Assembly (NCBI RefSeq): GCF_003815975.1
Contig: NZ_CP033932.1
Coordinates: forward strand, 558,001-622,000
From: Chryseobacterium bernardetii
Lineage (GTDB): Bacteria > Bacteroidota > Bacteroidia > Flavobacteriales > Weeksellaceae
Length of the DNA stretch: 64,000 nucleotides
Direction of reading: 5' to 3'
This document shows positions 1-8,114 of the stretch, piece after piece (positions within the stretch are counted from its first letter, which is position 1; each line of letters starts with the position of its first letter). A program made the position numbers and the translations under genes. The notes beneath the pieces were generated by a model. It made no database searches, was not told the DNA's origin, and saw only the letters and a program-made list of their open reading frames with translations.

Positions 1-2189
1 GCCTTTTTAATATTGCTCTTTTCTAAAGCAGATATTTGTTCATTAATAGACTTAACTTGTCCTTCCCAATATCTTTTTTGCTCTGCAAGAGACATAGTAG
101 AAAGTCTTTCATTTTCAAGTCTCTGGTCTAATTCATTATTGTATTTCTCAAGGTTAATTTTTTGTGCTTCAAGATTCTTTTTAGCGATTTCTAACTGTTC
201 AAGATAAATTCCGCTATCACCATTTCTTTTCTTAAGAATTTTATTTAATTCCTCAATTTTTGCACTATATTCTTCAATGCTTTTTTGAGACTTTTCAATA
301 TTTGAACGTATGTTTTGAGTGCTGAACTTATCTAATTCTGCATTAAGTTTTTTCTGAGCCTCGGTAGAGCCAAGTTTTTTGAAGGTTTCCAGATCCATTT
401 GTTTCAACATATCAGGCATGATTTTGCCTAAAGCTTTATAAGCTTCAATTTGTTGAAGTTTAGTTGAAGTATCTGAGAAAATAACTGAGGTTAATTCCTG
501 TGTTTTAGTTTTTAACTCTTCAATAAGCTTGCTGGACCTTTGTCTTTCATCATTTAGCTGTTTTTCTGCAATAGATGCAGCCGTGGAAGTATCTCTTAAT
601 TTCAGATATGCATAAGTTAATGCTACAGCTGCGGCAATTACTAAAACAATAGGATTATTAAGCATTGTTGCATTTAGCAATGCCTGTGCCTGAGTAGCAA
701 GTCTTGTAGCTGCTGTTCTAAGCGTAGTTAACAATGTCAATCTTGCAGTGGCAATTGAGTTTGCATTTTTAGCAGCTGTCTGTGCTGTTTCTGTAGCAAC
801 TGCTAATGCTCCCTGTGCTGTTCCAACAGCTTTTGCGGTATTTTCTAGAGATTGCTTTGCGGTATTAAATTCAGTAGCAACCGCCAATGCTCTCTTCCTT
901 GCTATAGAAGCTGATTCCTGGGTAGCAAGTACAGTATTCTGTGCCGCCTCAACCCTTTTCTGTGCAAGTTCTATTTGTCTTGCAGTTCCCACAGCCTGAA
1001 TTGATGATAATTCCATTCTTGCCAAAGACAACTGTACTCTTGCCTCTTGTGCTTTTGCCGCAGCTGTTATACCTGCCTGAATTGCTGCTTGTTTTTTGAC
1101 GGCTAAACTGGAAACCTCAGCTTGAAGAGAAGCATATTTAGCTCTGGTACTAGCCAGTTCTGCTGCTGCATCACGTGCTGTTGCTTCAGCCTGTCTTTGT
1201 GTTACTAAAGCCCTTCCGAGCTTCATTTTTTCTGAAATACCCAGCAAGGCAATTTCAGATTGTATTGTTCTATTCCCTAAGTTTTGAGCCGCAGAAGCAA
1301 CAATAACGGCAGCTTTGTAACTTCCATAGGCAACAACTAATCCTTCAATTATATCAAGAACCTTCTGATAATTATCTACAAGGAATGTAAGGCCTTCTAT
1401 ACCTTTATAAAGAATCCCCTCACTACCCTCGCCAATTTTATTGAGCATTTGGTCCCAGGCATCACCAAGGTTAGCAACTTGTCCAGAGAGAGAAGCAGAT
1501 TGTTTTTCCATTAATTCGAAAAACATTCCGCCTTCATTAGTCATTTTGAACAATACATCCTGAACATCTTTAAAACCTATCTTACCAGCCGAAACCATAT
1601 CACTGATTTCTGATTCATTTTTATTGAATTTTTTAGCAAGTTCTGCTAACATAGGTATACCAGCTTCTGTGAACTGTAGAAGCTCTTGGCCCATAAGTTT
1701 ATTTTTAGCCTTAACTTGCCCGTAAATCAAGTTAATCCTTTCAAGAGGTACTCCAAGACCGGCTGCAATATTACCCATTCTTGTAAGGGTGTCTACCACC
1801 TCACTTGCTGGCACTTGAAAAGCAAGTAATTGTTTTGCTCCGGCAGATACATCTTGTAGAGAAAAAGGTGTCTTTGCGGCAAGATCAACCATCTGCCCCA
1901 TAAGCTGTTTAGCCTGGTCCGCATTACCAAGCATTGTTGAAAAGGCAATTTCCGTTTTCTGGAATTCACCTCTTACATTAATTATTTCCTTTGTGAATGA
2001 AAATAAAGCTTGGGCAGAGAAATACCCACCAATAGCAGTACCTAAATTCTTAAATGCTGAATCCATTACTTGTGCCTCTTTAACCGCTAATCCGGAAGCT
2101 TCACGAATACCATTTTTAATCCTGGTAATCCCCTGGTCAAAGTTGTTTACTGAAAGTAAGGCGTCAAAGTGTAAGGCTCCTTGTGTCAT
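1..2189 (-). CDS. phage tail tape measure protein (C-terminal part outside window)
   Basis: The reading frame is open without a stop from the ATG at 2189 down to base 1, so at least 729 residues are present and the 3' end is missing. The N-terminal third reads as a tape-measure domain (phrases such as GEFQKTEIAFSTMLGN, LLAFQVPASEVVDTLTRMGNIAAGL and LLQFTEAGIPMLAELAKKF). After it come a long Ala/Gln-rich helical stretch and a Lys/Glu-rich coiled coil. In siphoviruses this protein sets tail length. The start overlaps the stop of the chaperone extension by ATGA, the usual chaperone-to-tape-measure order. Family call is firm; full length is unknown. Confidence 0.93.
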   Translation of the reverse strand, partial: MTQGALHFDALLSVNNFDQGITRIKNGIREASGLAVKEAQVMDSAFKNLGTAIGGYFSAQALFSFTKEIINVRGEFQKTEIAFSTMLGNADQAKQLMGQMVDLAAKTPFSLQDVSAGAKQLLAFQVPASEVVDTLTRMGNIAAGLGVPLERINLIYGQVKAKNKLMGQELLQFTEAGIPMLAELAKKFNKNESEISDMVSAGKIGFKDVQDVLFKMTNEGGMFFELMEKQSASLSGQVANLGDAWDQMLNKIGEGSEGILYKGIEGLTFLVDNYQKVLDIIEGLVVAYGSYKAAVIVASAAQNLGNRTIQSEIALLGISEKMKLGRALVTQRQAEATARDAAAELASTRAKYASLQAEVSSLAVKKQAAIQAGITAAAKAQEARVQLSLARMELSSIQAVGTARQIELAQKRVEAAQNTVLATQESASIARKRALAVATEFNTAKQSLENTAKAVGTAQGALAVATETAQTAAKNANSIATARLTLLTTLRTAATRLATQAQALLNATMLNNPIVLVIAAAVALTYAYLKLRDTSTAASIAEKQLNDERQRSSKLIEELKTKTQELTSVIFSDTSTKLQQIEAYKALGKIMPDMLKQMDLETFKKLGSTEAQKKLNAELDKFSTQNIRSNIEKSQKSIEEYSAKIEELNKILKKRNGDSGIYLEQLEIAKKNLEAQKINLEKYNNELDQRLENERLSTMSLAEQKRYWEGQVKSINEQISALEKSNIKK

Positions 2190-2524
2190 TTCTTATTTTG
2201 CTGGTTTATTTTATCGAGGTACTTTTTGAAGTCATTGGAAGTTTGTGGTGTTAATTCTTTCACCTCATCATCAGAATTTTTCTCATCATCCTTTTCTATG
2301 TACTTTTGGTTAGGAAGATCATAAAGCATTCTTAGCACTATTGGCCAGGGAATACTCCACATCAGTTCTTTGTAAGGAATTTTCAAGGTTTTCATTGCGA
2401 ACCCTAAGGTTCCGTAGATGGATTGGAGACCTGTTGATTCCCATCTACCAGACTCGTCTCCGTTGGACTTTTTGGACTTGTTACTGTCAGCTGTCCGATC
2501 ATTCTGATAGAGGTGATAAAATTT
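2186..2524 (-). CDS. tail assembly chaperone, -1 frame extension (GT-like)
   Basis: An ATG at 2395 would give a 69-residue protein, but the same frame is open upstream to 2524 and the extra residues look coding (for example LQSIYGTLGFAMKTLKIPYKEL, split by that ATG). The open frame begins directly after a TAA, at the first base of an A_AAT_TTT heptamer in the upstream gene. I therefore read it as the T part of a G/GT tail chaperone pair made by -1 frameshifting, giving a fusion of about 247 residues. It ends in a charged helix and overlaps the tape-measure start by 4 nt. Stand-alone translation from 2395 is the alternative. Confidence 0.65.
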   Translation of the reverse strand, partial: KFYHLYQNDRTADSNKSKKSNGDESGRWESTGLQSIYGTLGFAMKTLKIPYKELMWSIPWPIVLRMLYDLPNQKYIEKDDEKNSDDEVKELTPQTSNDFKKYLDKINQQNKK

Positions 2525-2928
2525 TTAATATCATACATCTGAAGTATCACCATAGAGATTTTAAGCGCTTTCTCTGGATTTAATTTCCATTTGAGATACC
2601 AGGACAGAAAGTTTGTGAATAGTAGGATTTTCCAACGTTTATGAAGAATACACACAGCAATGAACTTCATTAATGGTGTAACGTTTTTCCCAACTTCATT
2701 GAATACAGAAGCGTTGTCCTCAGATGTAAGGTTGATTTTTAGATCTACCGCATGCTTATTAGCATGAGTGATTGTTCCAAAAACAAGAGGTTTTATTTGA
2801 AATTTTCTTTTTCCAATATCGAAGACAAAGCCTTTTTCAATAAGCAATTCTGCTTCATTTCTCTCTGCTTCTTCTTTGGAAATATTTTGGTTAACGAATT
2901 CGTTAAAAAGATCTTCTGTGCTTTCCAT
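2404..2928 (-). CDS. tail assembly chaperone (G-like)
   Basis: 174 residues, between the tail tube gene and the tape-measure gene, which is where tail chaperones sit in siphophages. These proteins coat the tape-measure protein before the tube polymerises. The N-terminal half is charged; the middle is helical (FIAVCILHKRWKILLFTNFL); the C-terminus after the putative slip site is Ser/Thr/Pro rich and probably disordered. No database family is recognised with certainty. Position and the overlapping -1 frame are the main evidence. Confidence 0.7.
   Translation of the reverse strand: MESTEDLFNEFVNQNISKEEAERNEAELLIEKGFVFDIGKRKFQIKPLVFGTITHANKHAVDLKINLTSEDNASVFNEVGKNVTPLMKFIAVCILHKRWKILLFTNFLSWYLKWKLNPEKALKISMVILQMYDIKNFITSIRMIGQLTVTSPKSPTETSLVDGNQQVSNPSTEP
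2518..2524 (-). promoter_or_regulatory. candidate -1 ribosomal slippery heptamer A_AAT_TTT
   Basis: Read on the minus strand in the frame of the 174-residue chaperone, the codons are AAA AAT TTT ATC. The seven bases A AAT TTT fit the X XXY YYZ rule for simultaneous -1 slippage. The -1 frame has a stop immediately upstream and is then open to 2186. I did not fold the RNA downstream, so a stimulatory structure is not shown. Confidence 0.6.
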
Positions 2929-2991
2929 TTTTTAGATAAAAACCACCCACAATTGCAGGTGGTTTCAAGTATATGAATGTTAGAAAAAGTG

Positions 2992-3498
2992 TTATTTCTC
3001 TCTGTATGTCATTGCTTCCACACCTTCTTTTTCTGGTGCTTGAACAGTAACAACAACTTTCATCGTCAGTACGTTTTCTGTACCAATAGTACCACCAAGC
3101 GGAGTTGCTAAAACTTTTCCGTTCACGATATCAATATCATATCCGGCTTTTGTTTCAACGGTAAATGATTTTTCAATCACTTCTTTCACCATCGGTGGCG
3201 AATAACTTTTCTTAGCAGGAGTTCCGGAAGTGATAACTTCACCACCTGCATAGTAAGCTTGCGTTTCCAAAGAAGGGTTCGCTATTTCAAAGGTTAAAGT
3301 AGTTTCTGCATCGTTTTGTCCGATAGCGATTCTTTTCCCTTTTTCTTCTGTTTCGATCCAATTGATTGTTTCGTCAGAAGTTTCAAGGACAGCTGTCCCT
3401 TTAAGGGTTTCATCATGCTCTGTTAAAGCAGTACCCATACCTCCATCCGAAGCTTTATTTCCGGAAAGAAGTCTTTTTATACCAAATGTAAATGCCAT
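2992..3498 (-). CDS. major tail tube protein
   Basis: 168 residues, rich in beta-strand and Thr/Val, with an N-terminus typical of tube subunits (MAFTFGIKRLLSG) and a Gly/Thr-rich C-terminal half. The protein polymerises into the tail tube. It lies between the tail terminator-like gene and the chaperones, which is the expected slot. A gap of about 60 nt separates it from the chaperone start, unlike the overlapping genes upstream, so it may have its own translation level, as expected for an abundant protein. Confidence 0.75.
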   Translation of the reverse strand: MAFTFGIKRLLSGNKASDGGMGTALTEHDETLKGTAVLETSDETINWIETEEKGKRIAIGQNDAETTLTFEIANPSLETQAYYAGGEVITSGTPAKKSYSPPMVKEVIEKSFTVETKAGYDIDIVNGKVLATPLGGTIGTENVLTMKVVVTVQAPEKEGVEAMTYREK

Positions 3499-3508
3499 TT
3501 ATTTTAAT

Positions 3509-3907
3509 TTAATTGATTGTTCGGGTTTGTAATCGAATGACGGAAACCCATTCATTTTTTCCGTCTACTTTATAATCTCGTTGATATTCGATCTCGAGGT
3601 ATGTTTTTTTATCTTCCAGGTATACCTTATCAAAAAGAGGCATCAAAAGCTTTGTAGCATTATTCAGCAGTGCTAGATTTGGAAAGTAACTTGTACCAGA
3701 CTGGATATCCTGAGCGTAGATATTGACTAATACAACAGATGAATGAAGTGGATCAGTAGCAACTGAAAGAGACCCTATTACAACGTCATTTTTTGTCGAA
3801 TTAAATGGACGTTGGTCAATACAAACCTCTCCATTAATAATACTTTTAATTGTGCTGTTTTTAACAATATTAAAAGCGATTGATTTTAATTCAAATGTTG
3901 TTATCAT
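3509..3907 (-). CDS. tail terminator / tail completion-like protein
   Basis: 132 residues; the start overlaps the stop of the upstream gene (ATGA). The fold looks alpha/beta with a helix at the N-terminus (TFELKSIAFNIVKN) followed by strands (SSVVLVNIYAQDIQ), similar to gpU-like tail terminators that cap the tube. It is placed between an HK97 gp10-like gene and the tube gene. The assignment rests on position and size, not on a diagnostic motif. Confidence 0.6.
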   Translation of the reverse strand: MITTFELKSIAFNIVKNSTIKSIINGEVCIDQRPFNSTKNDVVIGSLSVATDPLHSSVVLVNIYAQDIQSGTSYFPNLALLNNATKLLMPLFDKVYLEDKKTYLEIEYQRDYKVDGKNEWVSVIRLQTRTIN

Positions 3908-4380
3908 TGCGCTCTTCTCATTGTATTAACAATACTCTTTGCTATCTGGTTTATTCGTGTTTTCGCTAGGACCTCAGCAGGTTTTAATACATCTAAGTGA
4001 TGAATATCCTCAACATAGCTGGCATAGTCCATACCTGCAACAACAATAACTGCATATCCGTTTCCAAAATCTTTTGCGAGTTCTTTTGCGTAAGCTTCAC
4101 CAATATCTTTTCCTGATTTATCATTGTTACCAGATTCGGGTCCTGAAGCCTCATTCGTAAAGACAGAACTAAGAACATTACCATGTTTCACAACCACATA
4201 ACCAATAGAGTTACGGAGGTTACCGGTTTGATCCTGATAAGTGTCGAGATTCTTTGCAAGATTGACACACTCCATACCCAGGTAATTAAGGTTCCTGATC
4301 ATGAGTTCATCCAGTGTATTAATTCTCTCTTGTAAGTAAGAATTAATCTGATTCATGTTAAATCTTGGCTCTATACCCAT
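3904..4380 (-). CDS. HK97 gp10-like head-tail/minor tail protein
   Basis: 158 residues. The N-terminal helix region (LQERINTLDELMIRNLNYLGMECVNLAKNL, split here by position) followed by a phrase like TGNLRNSIGYVVVKHG is typical of HK97 gp10-like proteins, where a helix precedes the 'tgnLrnSi' turn. A central Gly/Tyr-rich part (GNGYAVIVVAGMDYASYVE) matches the family's 'Y..yvEfGt' region. It overlaps both neighbours by a few bases, showing tight translational coupling in the head-tail joining cluster. Confidence 0.7.
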   Translation of the reverse strand: MGIEPRFNMNQINSYLQERINTLDELMIRNLNYLGMECVNLAKNLDTYQDQTGNLRNSIGYVVVKHGNVLSSVFTNEASGPESGNNDKSGKDIGEAYAKELAKDFGNGYAVIVVAGMDYASYVEDIHHLDVLKPAEVLAKTRINQIAKSIVNTMRRAQ

Positions 4381-4691
4381 AACCTACAGTGTAATTGTGT
4401 TGGAGCAAATCGTAATATTTTTCCCTTGCTTCTGATTTGATTGCCACTTCTTACTTCAATCTGTGTATTAGCCTCTATTATCGGTGTACCTAAGGGCATT
4501 AATACTTTCGAAGAATAATTAGCAACCTCACCACTTTCAAGGGTGACAATTCCTTGTTGAACTACAACCTCATCTCTACAATTGGAATGAAATACCCATT
4601 GTTCAGTTGGCTCGGTAGGATATCCAGTTTCCGGATCTATACCACCTCCTACTATCTTAAGCACATAAAGCTCATATGGATATTGCGTCAT
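4371..4691 (-). CDS. head closure / stopper-like protein
   Basis: 106 residues, mostly predicted beta, with short turns (GIDPETGYPTEP) and strand-rich C-terminus. It sits between the connector-like gene and the gp10-like gene, the slot of head-completion stopper proteins that seal the portal after packaging. Overlaps at both ends (10 nt and 4 nt). No signature motif is seen, so the function is by synteny. Confidence 0.5.
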   Translation of the reverse strand: MTQYPYELYVLKIVGGGIDPETGYPTEPTEQWVFHSNCRDEVVVQQGIVTLESGEVANYSSKVLMPLGTPIIEANTQIEVRSGNQIRSKGKILRFAPTQLHCRLWV

Positions 4692-5017
4692 GCTAAGAAA
4701 CTTATGTCTTTAACTTCTAAATCTGAATCTTTCAATAGGTCTGAAATTCCTAACCTCTTACACTCTATGGAGTACCATCTTTCTAAGGCTTTCCTATCCC
4801 ACTTTACTGAATAGCTATCCTCTGATATATCTGGCTTTGCAAGTAACTCAAGGACTATTTCTGTAAAAGCGATATCCATTTCGTCCGGTTTATCGAGAAT
4901 TCCTGATTCATCAATCTGCTTCGAAGCAAAGAAAATATCAAGATCTGCATCACTCATAGTGATGGACAAACGGTTCAATTTACTCTTGAAATAATCCTTA
5001 TTTGTTACTATTGCCAT
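4688..5017 (-). CDS. head-tail connector (adaptor)-like protein
   Basis: 109 residues, helical and acidic, directly downstream of the major capsid gene by 3 nt. Adaptor proteins of the gp6/gp15 type are small helical proteins encoded right after the capsid gene and bind the portal ring. N-terminus MAIVTNKDYFKSKLNRLSI followed by DADLDIFFASKQID is compatible with that. No catalytic motif. Synteny-based. Confidence 0.5.
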   Translation of the reverse strand: MAIVTNKDYFKSKLNRLSITMSDADLDIFFASKQIDESGILDKPDEMDIAFTEIVLELLAKPDISEDSYSVKWDRKALERWYSIECKRLGISDLLKDSDLEVKDISFLA

Positions 5018-5020
5018 ATA

Positions 5021-6127
5021 TTAGAATGCTTTAGTAGTTGACAGCAAGTAGATATACTTGATAGTATTCACTACCGGGAAGGCATTAAGTTCTGCTTTTG
5101 TCCACTCTTTGAAAGGTTCGTTTTGATTCCACTTAGAAATCAATGTTCTTCCTTTTTTCGCGTAGATTACATTGTTTACTGGCTCCATTTCCTCCATAGC
5201 AAGTGCATTCTTGATTTCTCCTAATTTACCATCAGGAATAAATGCCAGGTTGCTTTCTTCAAATGGTCTGATAATGGAAGGTGTACCATCTTTTTCAACA
5301 GGAACTCTAATATCAGTTACCTCGAATACTGGAAGCTTTGCAGCAGTCATATATTCGTTGATACGATCATTTGTAATTGGAGCAGTTTGAGAATTCCTTG
5401 CTGCTGCAGAAAGCCCAAAGAAAGTACCTACGGTTTCTTTCACTTCTTTAGACTTCATGAACTGAAGTAAAGTACGACCATCAATCAGGATTTTACCAAA
5501 TGTCAATCCTCTATCTGAAGCATCATTTACCAGATTAACAATATCTGTAAGTGGTTTTGAATTAACAGCATCACTCCAATTCTCAGAAGCATTAACCTTG
5601 TTTTCAGAAGGCATTTTTAAATCAATATCTCCGATTACAATACCATCAGGGTTATTATCTGCCGTGATAGTAATTTTTCCTGTAGAAATAGCCTGTGCTA
5701 CTGTAAGATCAATTCTCTTATCAACTGCCTCTGTAACGTATTTCATATCGTCCCAAATCAGTTTTAAAGCTTGATTCTTTTTCTCCTGGTCCTTAATCCC
5801 CTTCATTTCCTGAAGAACCTTGTAATTTCTATACTGCTCTTCATCCAAGTCTCTCATGACTTTGATTGGTGGAATTTTACCACTCATCGCTTCAAGAGTC
5901 TCACGACTTCTTAAAGGTGTTTCTCCATCACGAGTAACATATGATGCTGCAGGAGTAATTACTGAATTACCAAGTACTGAACTATATGTTAAGGAAATTT
6001 GTGGTAATGCGAAATCAAAGTATTGAGTATACCAAGCAGTATTGAATTTCTCTAATCTCGTATCGATCATCATTTGTAGTGTGTCAGCGTCTGCTACACT
6101 ACCGAAAACGGTTGTTTCTTTTGCCAT
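5021..6127 (-). CDS. major capsid protein (HK97 fold)
   Basis: 368 residues. Content fits an HK97-type shell subunit: an N-terminal helical arm, a central region with spine-helix character (DMKYVTEAVDKRIDLTVAQAI) and a P-domain with loops (ILIDGRTLLQFMKSKEVKE). The C-terminal part contains FIPDGKLGEIKNALAMEE followed by VIYAKKGRTLISKW, common in phage capsid proteins. Genes for a decoration-like protein and a scaffold lie immediately upstream. No N-terminal protease domain is fused, and no separate maturation protease is seen. Confidence 0.85.
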   Translation of the reverse strand: MAKETTVFGSVADADTLQMMIDTRLEKFNTAWYTQYFDFALPQISLTYSSVLGNSVITPAASYVTRDGETPLRSRETLEAMSGKIPPIKVMRDLDEEQYRNYKVLQEMKGIKDQEKKNQALKLIWDDMKYVTEAVDKRIDLTVAQAISTGKITITADNNPDGIVIGDIDLKMPSENKVNASENWSDAVNSKPLTDIVNLVNDASDRGLTFGKILIDGRTLLQFMKSKEVKETVGTFFGLSAAARNSQTAPITNDRINEYMTAAKLPVFEVTDIRVPVEKDGTPSIIRPFEESNLAFIPDGKLGEIKNALAMEEMEPVNNVIYAKKGRTLISKWNQNEPFKEWTKAELNAFPVVNTIKYIYLLSTTKAF

Positions 6128-6144
6128 TTTTTAAGTATTAAGGA

Positions 6145-6516
6145 TTATCGAGATTCAGAGAATATGATTAATGGCAACGCCTTTCTATGAGCTGCATTAA
6201 TAGTTGGTGTTACTCTACGTGCATATACAGTTCCTCTAAGGACTACATCTACAGGTGCATTAGCTTCAATTTTTACATCTGTATACAAAAGTCCTTTTGC
6301 ATCTGATGTCTGATCGGGAGCTGTTCCTGTTAAAGTTGCTTTTTTAGCTTTTCGTGTGGCTTCATCGAAAACCATCGGTGTTCCTGCCGGAATTGTTTCC
6401 CCTACAGTAAGTCCGGTAGCATCAAGAGTAAAACCACCTCTTGCCATTTCCAGTACTTTCTGGAAAATTGGGATCGTTCTTGATCCCTGTGTGGAAGTTG
6501 GCTCTAAATATCCCAT
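6145..6516 (-). CDS. head decoration-like protein
   Basis: 123 residues, Gly/Ala/Thr rich and largely beta, with a phrase like GETIPAGTPMVFDEATRKAK followed by a second strand set ending in DVVLRGTVYARRV. This arrangement is typical of small capsid decoration proteins (gpD/head-fibre type) coded next to the capsid gene. It lies 17 nt upstream of the capsid start in the same strand. The family assignment is by composition and position. Confidence 0.6.
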   Translation of the reverse strand: MGYLEPTSTQGSRTIPIFQKVLEMARGGFTLDATGLTVGETIPAGTPMVFDEATRKAKKATLTGTAPDQTSDAKGLLYTDVKIEANAPVDVVLRGTVYARRVTPTINAAHRKALPLIIFSESR

Positions 6517-6542
6517 TTTGTTTTTGTTAAGTGATTAATGCT

Positions 6543-7172
6543 CTAGAAAGCTTTATTGAACGAATCAATATCTGCTTGTTTTTGAGCGGGAGTCTGATTC
6601 CCAACAGAAGTAGTTGGCTTGTAACCTTCTCCGGCTGTCGCCTCTGCTCTTCCTTGTGTAATTTCAGAGTAGTATTCCCCTTGCTTTGCGATAAAGTCTT
6701 CGATATCTTCTTCTTTTTCGAAGCTTCTACCATACATTACAGACTCAATTTCTTTTTCAGTCATTTTGAGTTCTTTTAAGCCCTCAATAACTTTTTGATT
6801 GTTTGACTGTACTTTTTGATCTGTCTGCATTCCTTGAACTGTTTTAGTCAAAGCTTCAATTGCAGCTAGTAATGGATCTGATGTCACTTTTTTTGGAGAT
6901 TTACCTGGTTTAGGTTCTGGATCAACAGCCCCTTGTTCCTCATCGTCGTCATTTCCTTCTTGTTCTTTCTTTTTAAGAGCTGCCTGAACTCTAGAATCAG
7001 CTTCTGACTGGAAAGTCTTAGCTAACGGTTCAAACAGTTTACACTTATCAGTAATTTCTTCTTCTGTTGCATTTTCTTCAAGAGAACCCATAACAGAATC
7101 TGATAATGCCTGTAAAGCCTTTGCAGAAAGCCCATTCTTAAGGAAAAACTTTTTTACAGTTGGGTTAATCAT
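6543..7172 (-). CDS. capsid scaffolding protein
   Basis: 209 residues, hydrophilic and helical, with a low-complexity Asp/Glu/Pro/Lys linker around residues 70-110 and a second helical region after it. No protease motif is visible. Scaffold proteins of this kind guide procapsid assembly and are coded just before the capsid genes. It is the first gene of the structural operon: the ATG at 7172 follows a minus-strand TAnnTTTG element (7184-7191) and the shared palindrome (7195-7221), so its expression is probably controlled there. Confidence 0.7.
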   Translation of the reverse strand: MINPTVKKFFLKNGLSAKALQALSDSVMGSLEENATEEEITDKCKLFEPLAKTFQSEADSRVQAALKKKEQEGNDDDEEQGAVDPEPKPGKSPKKVTSDPLLAAIEALTKTVQGMQTDQKVQSNNQKVIEGLKELKMTEKEIESVMYGRSFEKEEDIEDFIAKQGEYYSEITQGRAEATAGEGYKPTTSVGNQTPAQKQADIDSFNKAF

Positions 7173-7183
7173 AAATTTTTTTT

Positions 7184-7191
7184 CAAAAATA
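7184..7191 (-). promoter_or_regulatory. -7 promoter element of the structural operon
   Basis: On the minus strand the bases read TATTTTTG, matching the Bacteroidota -7 consensus TAnnTTTG, 12 nt upstream of the scaffold ATG. The palindrome at 7195-7221 fills the spacer where a -33 element would lie, and no clear TTTG is seen there. Inference from consensus only. Confidence 0.45.
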
Positions 7192-7194
7192 TTT

Positions 7195-7221
7195 AAATTA
7201 GAGTCACATTGACTCTAATTT
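7195..7221. promoter_or_regulatory. 27-nt palindrome, copy 1 (candidate operator)
   Basis: An interrupted palindrome with two 12-nt arms (AAATTAGAGTCA and TGACTCTAATTT) around CAT. An identical copy lies at 23298-23324, and the identity extends to 32 nt (7192-7223). It is placed between a minus-strand -7 element (7184-7191) for the capsid operon and a plus-strand -7 element (7227-7234) for the accessory cassette, so a bound protein would touch both promoters. An RNA hairpin role is possible, but there is no convergent transcription to terminate here. Confidence 0.75.
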
Positions 7222-7226
7222 TTACT

Positions 7227-7234
7227 TATATTTG
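7227..7234 (+). promoter_or_regulatory. -7 promoter element of the plus-strand cassette
   Basis: TATATTTG, an exact match to TAnnTTTG, followed by an AT-rich leader of about 80 nt to the lipoprotein ATG at 7322. Only 5 nt separate it from the palindrome, which overlaps the expected -33 region; a TTG occurs in the palindrome centre at 7209-7211. Functional status is inferred. Confidence 0.5.
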
Positions 7235-7321
7235 CAAAGTAGATTGATTGAAATAATTACTTAATGCTTCTATTATGTCAGTTTTAAAAGGGTTTTTCAA
7301 TCATAAAAAACATTAATAACT

Positions 7322-7717
7322 ATGAAGAAAATTTTAATCGCATTGAGCTTAACATTAATTTTTGCGTCATGCTCATCAGAAATAGACACTTTCGATTATG
7401 ATCCGAAATATCTAATTGAGATAGACTTCAAAACAGGATTATTGAAAGAAGGTGGAAAAGTATTACAGGCTGCAAGTCCAGAATTATCAGATATCTGTCT
7501 TAAAGCACTGAGAAATGAAACGCTGCCGGAAGGGTATAAAGCAGAAGTAATCTGCCAAGGAAGTGGAGGCAACAATGTACTTTTTTATTACATAAAACTG
7601 ATCTCATCTAATGGAAGTAACTACTACTTAGTTTCTAGTAATGGGTCGGTAACCATGGTACATATTGTAACTCATTACGACCAGAATAACTGCCTAAAAA
7701 GATGGATTAAAAACTAA
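7322..7717 (+). CDS. prophage lipoprotein
   Basis: 131 residues with a lipoprotein signal: MKKILIALSLTLIFASCSS, lipobox A-S-C with Cys17 as the lipidated residue, followed by acidic residues. The mature part has two further Cys pairs' worth of cysteines (DIC, VIC, NNC) and beta-rich phrases (VLFYYIKLISSNGSNYYLVSS split by position). First gene of the plus-strand cassette and set against the direction of the capsid genes. Surface lipoproteins in prophages often act in superinfection exclusion or lysogenic conversion, but no family is recognised here. Confidence 0.75.
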   Translation: MKKILIALSLTLIFASCSSEIDTFDYDPKYLIEIDFKTGLLKEGGKVLQAASPELSDICLKALRNETLPEGYKAEVICQGSGGNNVLFYYIKLISSNGSNYYLVSSNGSVTMVHIVTHYDQNNCLKRWIKN

Positions 7718-7727
7718 CACATACAAC

Positions 7728-8012
7728 ATGAAAAATTTCCAAAAACTAAAAGAAAGAAAACCTGAATTAGCAAAAGACCTAGAGTCTATGACAAGAGAGG
7801 AACTAATGGAACATTATGCATTAGAGCTTGCCGAAAAAGACGAATTAGAAGAGTATAAAGAGAATATAGAATTCTATCATACTGAACTTGAGTATATAGT
7901 CTCTTTAGCTTGTAACTGGCTTAAGAAAAATAGAAAAGACAAGCATCAAATTATTATTGAAGGTGATAAAGGTGAATTAATATACACGCACACTGAAAAA
8001 TCATTTATCTAA
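7728..8012 (+). CDS. hypothetical phage protein, acidic, helical
   Basis: 94 residues, starts 10 nt after the lipoprotein stop. N-terminal half is a charged helix (LAKDLESMTREELMEHYALELAEK), likely coiled coil, followed by EEYKENIEFYHTELEYI and a C-terminal hydrophobic patch (SLACNWLKKN). No recognised family. A strong hairpin follows 50 nt downstream, so it probably ends the first transcription unit of the cassette. Confidence 0.65.
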   Translation: MKNFQKLKERKPELAKDLESMTREELMEHYALELAEKDELEEYKENIEFYHTELEYIVSLACNWLKKNRKDKHQIIIEGDKGELIYTHTEKSFI

Positions 8013-8062
8013 ACATTGTTAAAGCAGACCTAAGCATGTCTAAAAACTGCTTATCATTTCAA

Positions 8063-8091
8063 AGGCGGTCAGTGGATCGGCCGCCTCTTTT
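8063..8091 (+). terminator. intrinsic terminator
   Basis: Arms AGGCGG (8063-8068) and CCGCCT (8081-8086) followed by CTTTT. It separates the lipoprotein pair from the following run of small genes. Read-through cannot be excluded. Confidence 0.6.
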
Positions 8092-8114
8092 AAAAACTTA
8101 AAAAATTAAATATC

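Noticed and set aside
13..999. Plus-strand frames opposite the tape-measure gene
   Set aside because: They are antisense shadows of an Ala/Lys/Glu-rich helical gene; no start context or family.
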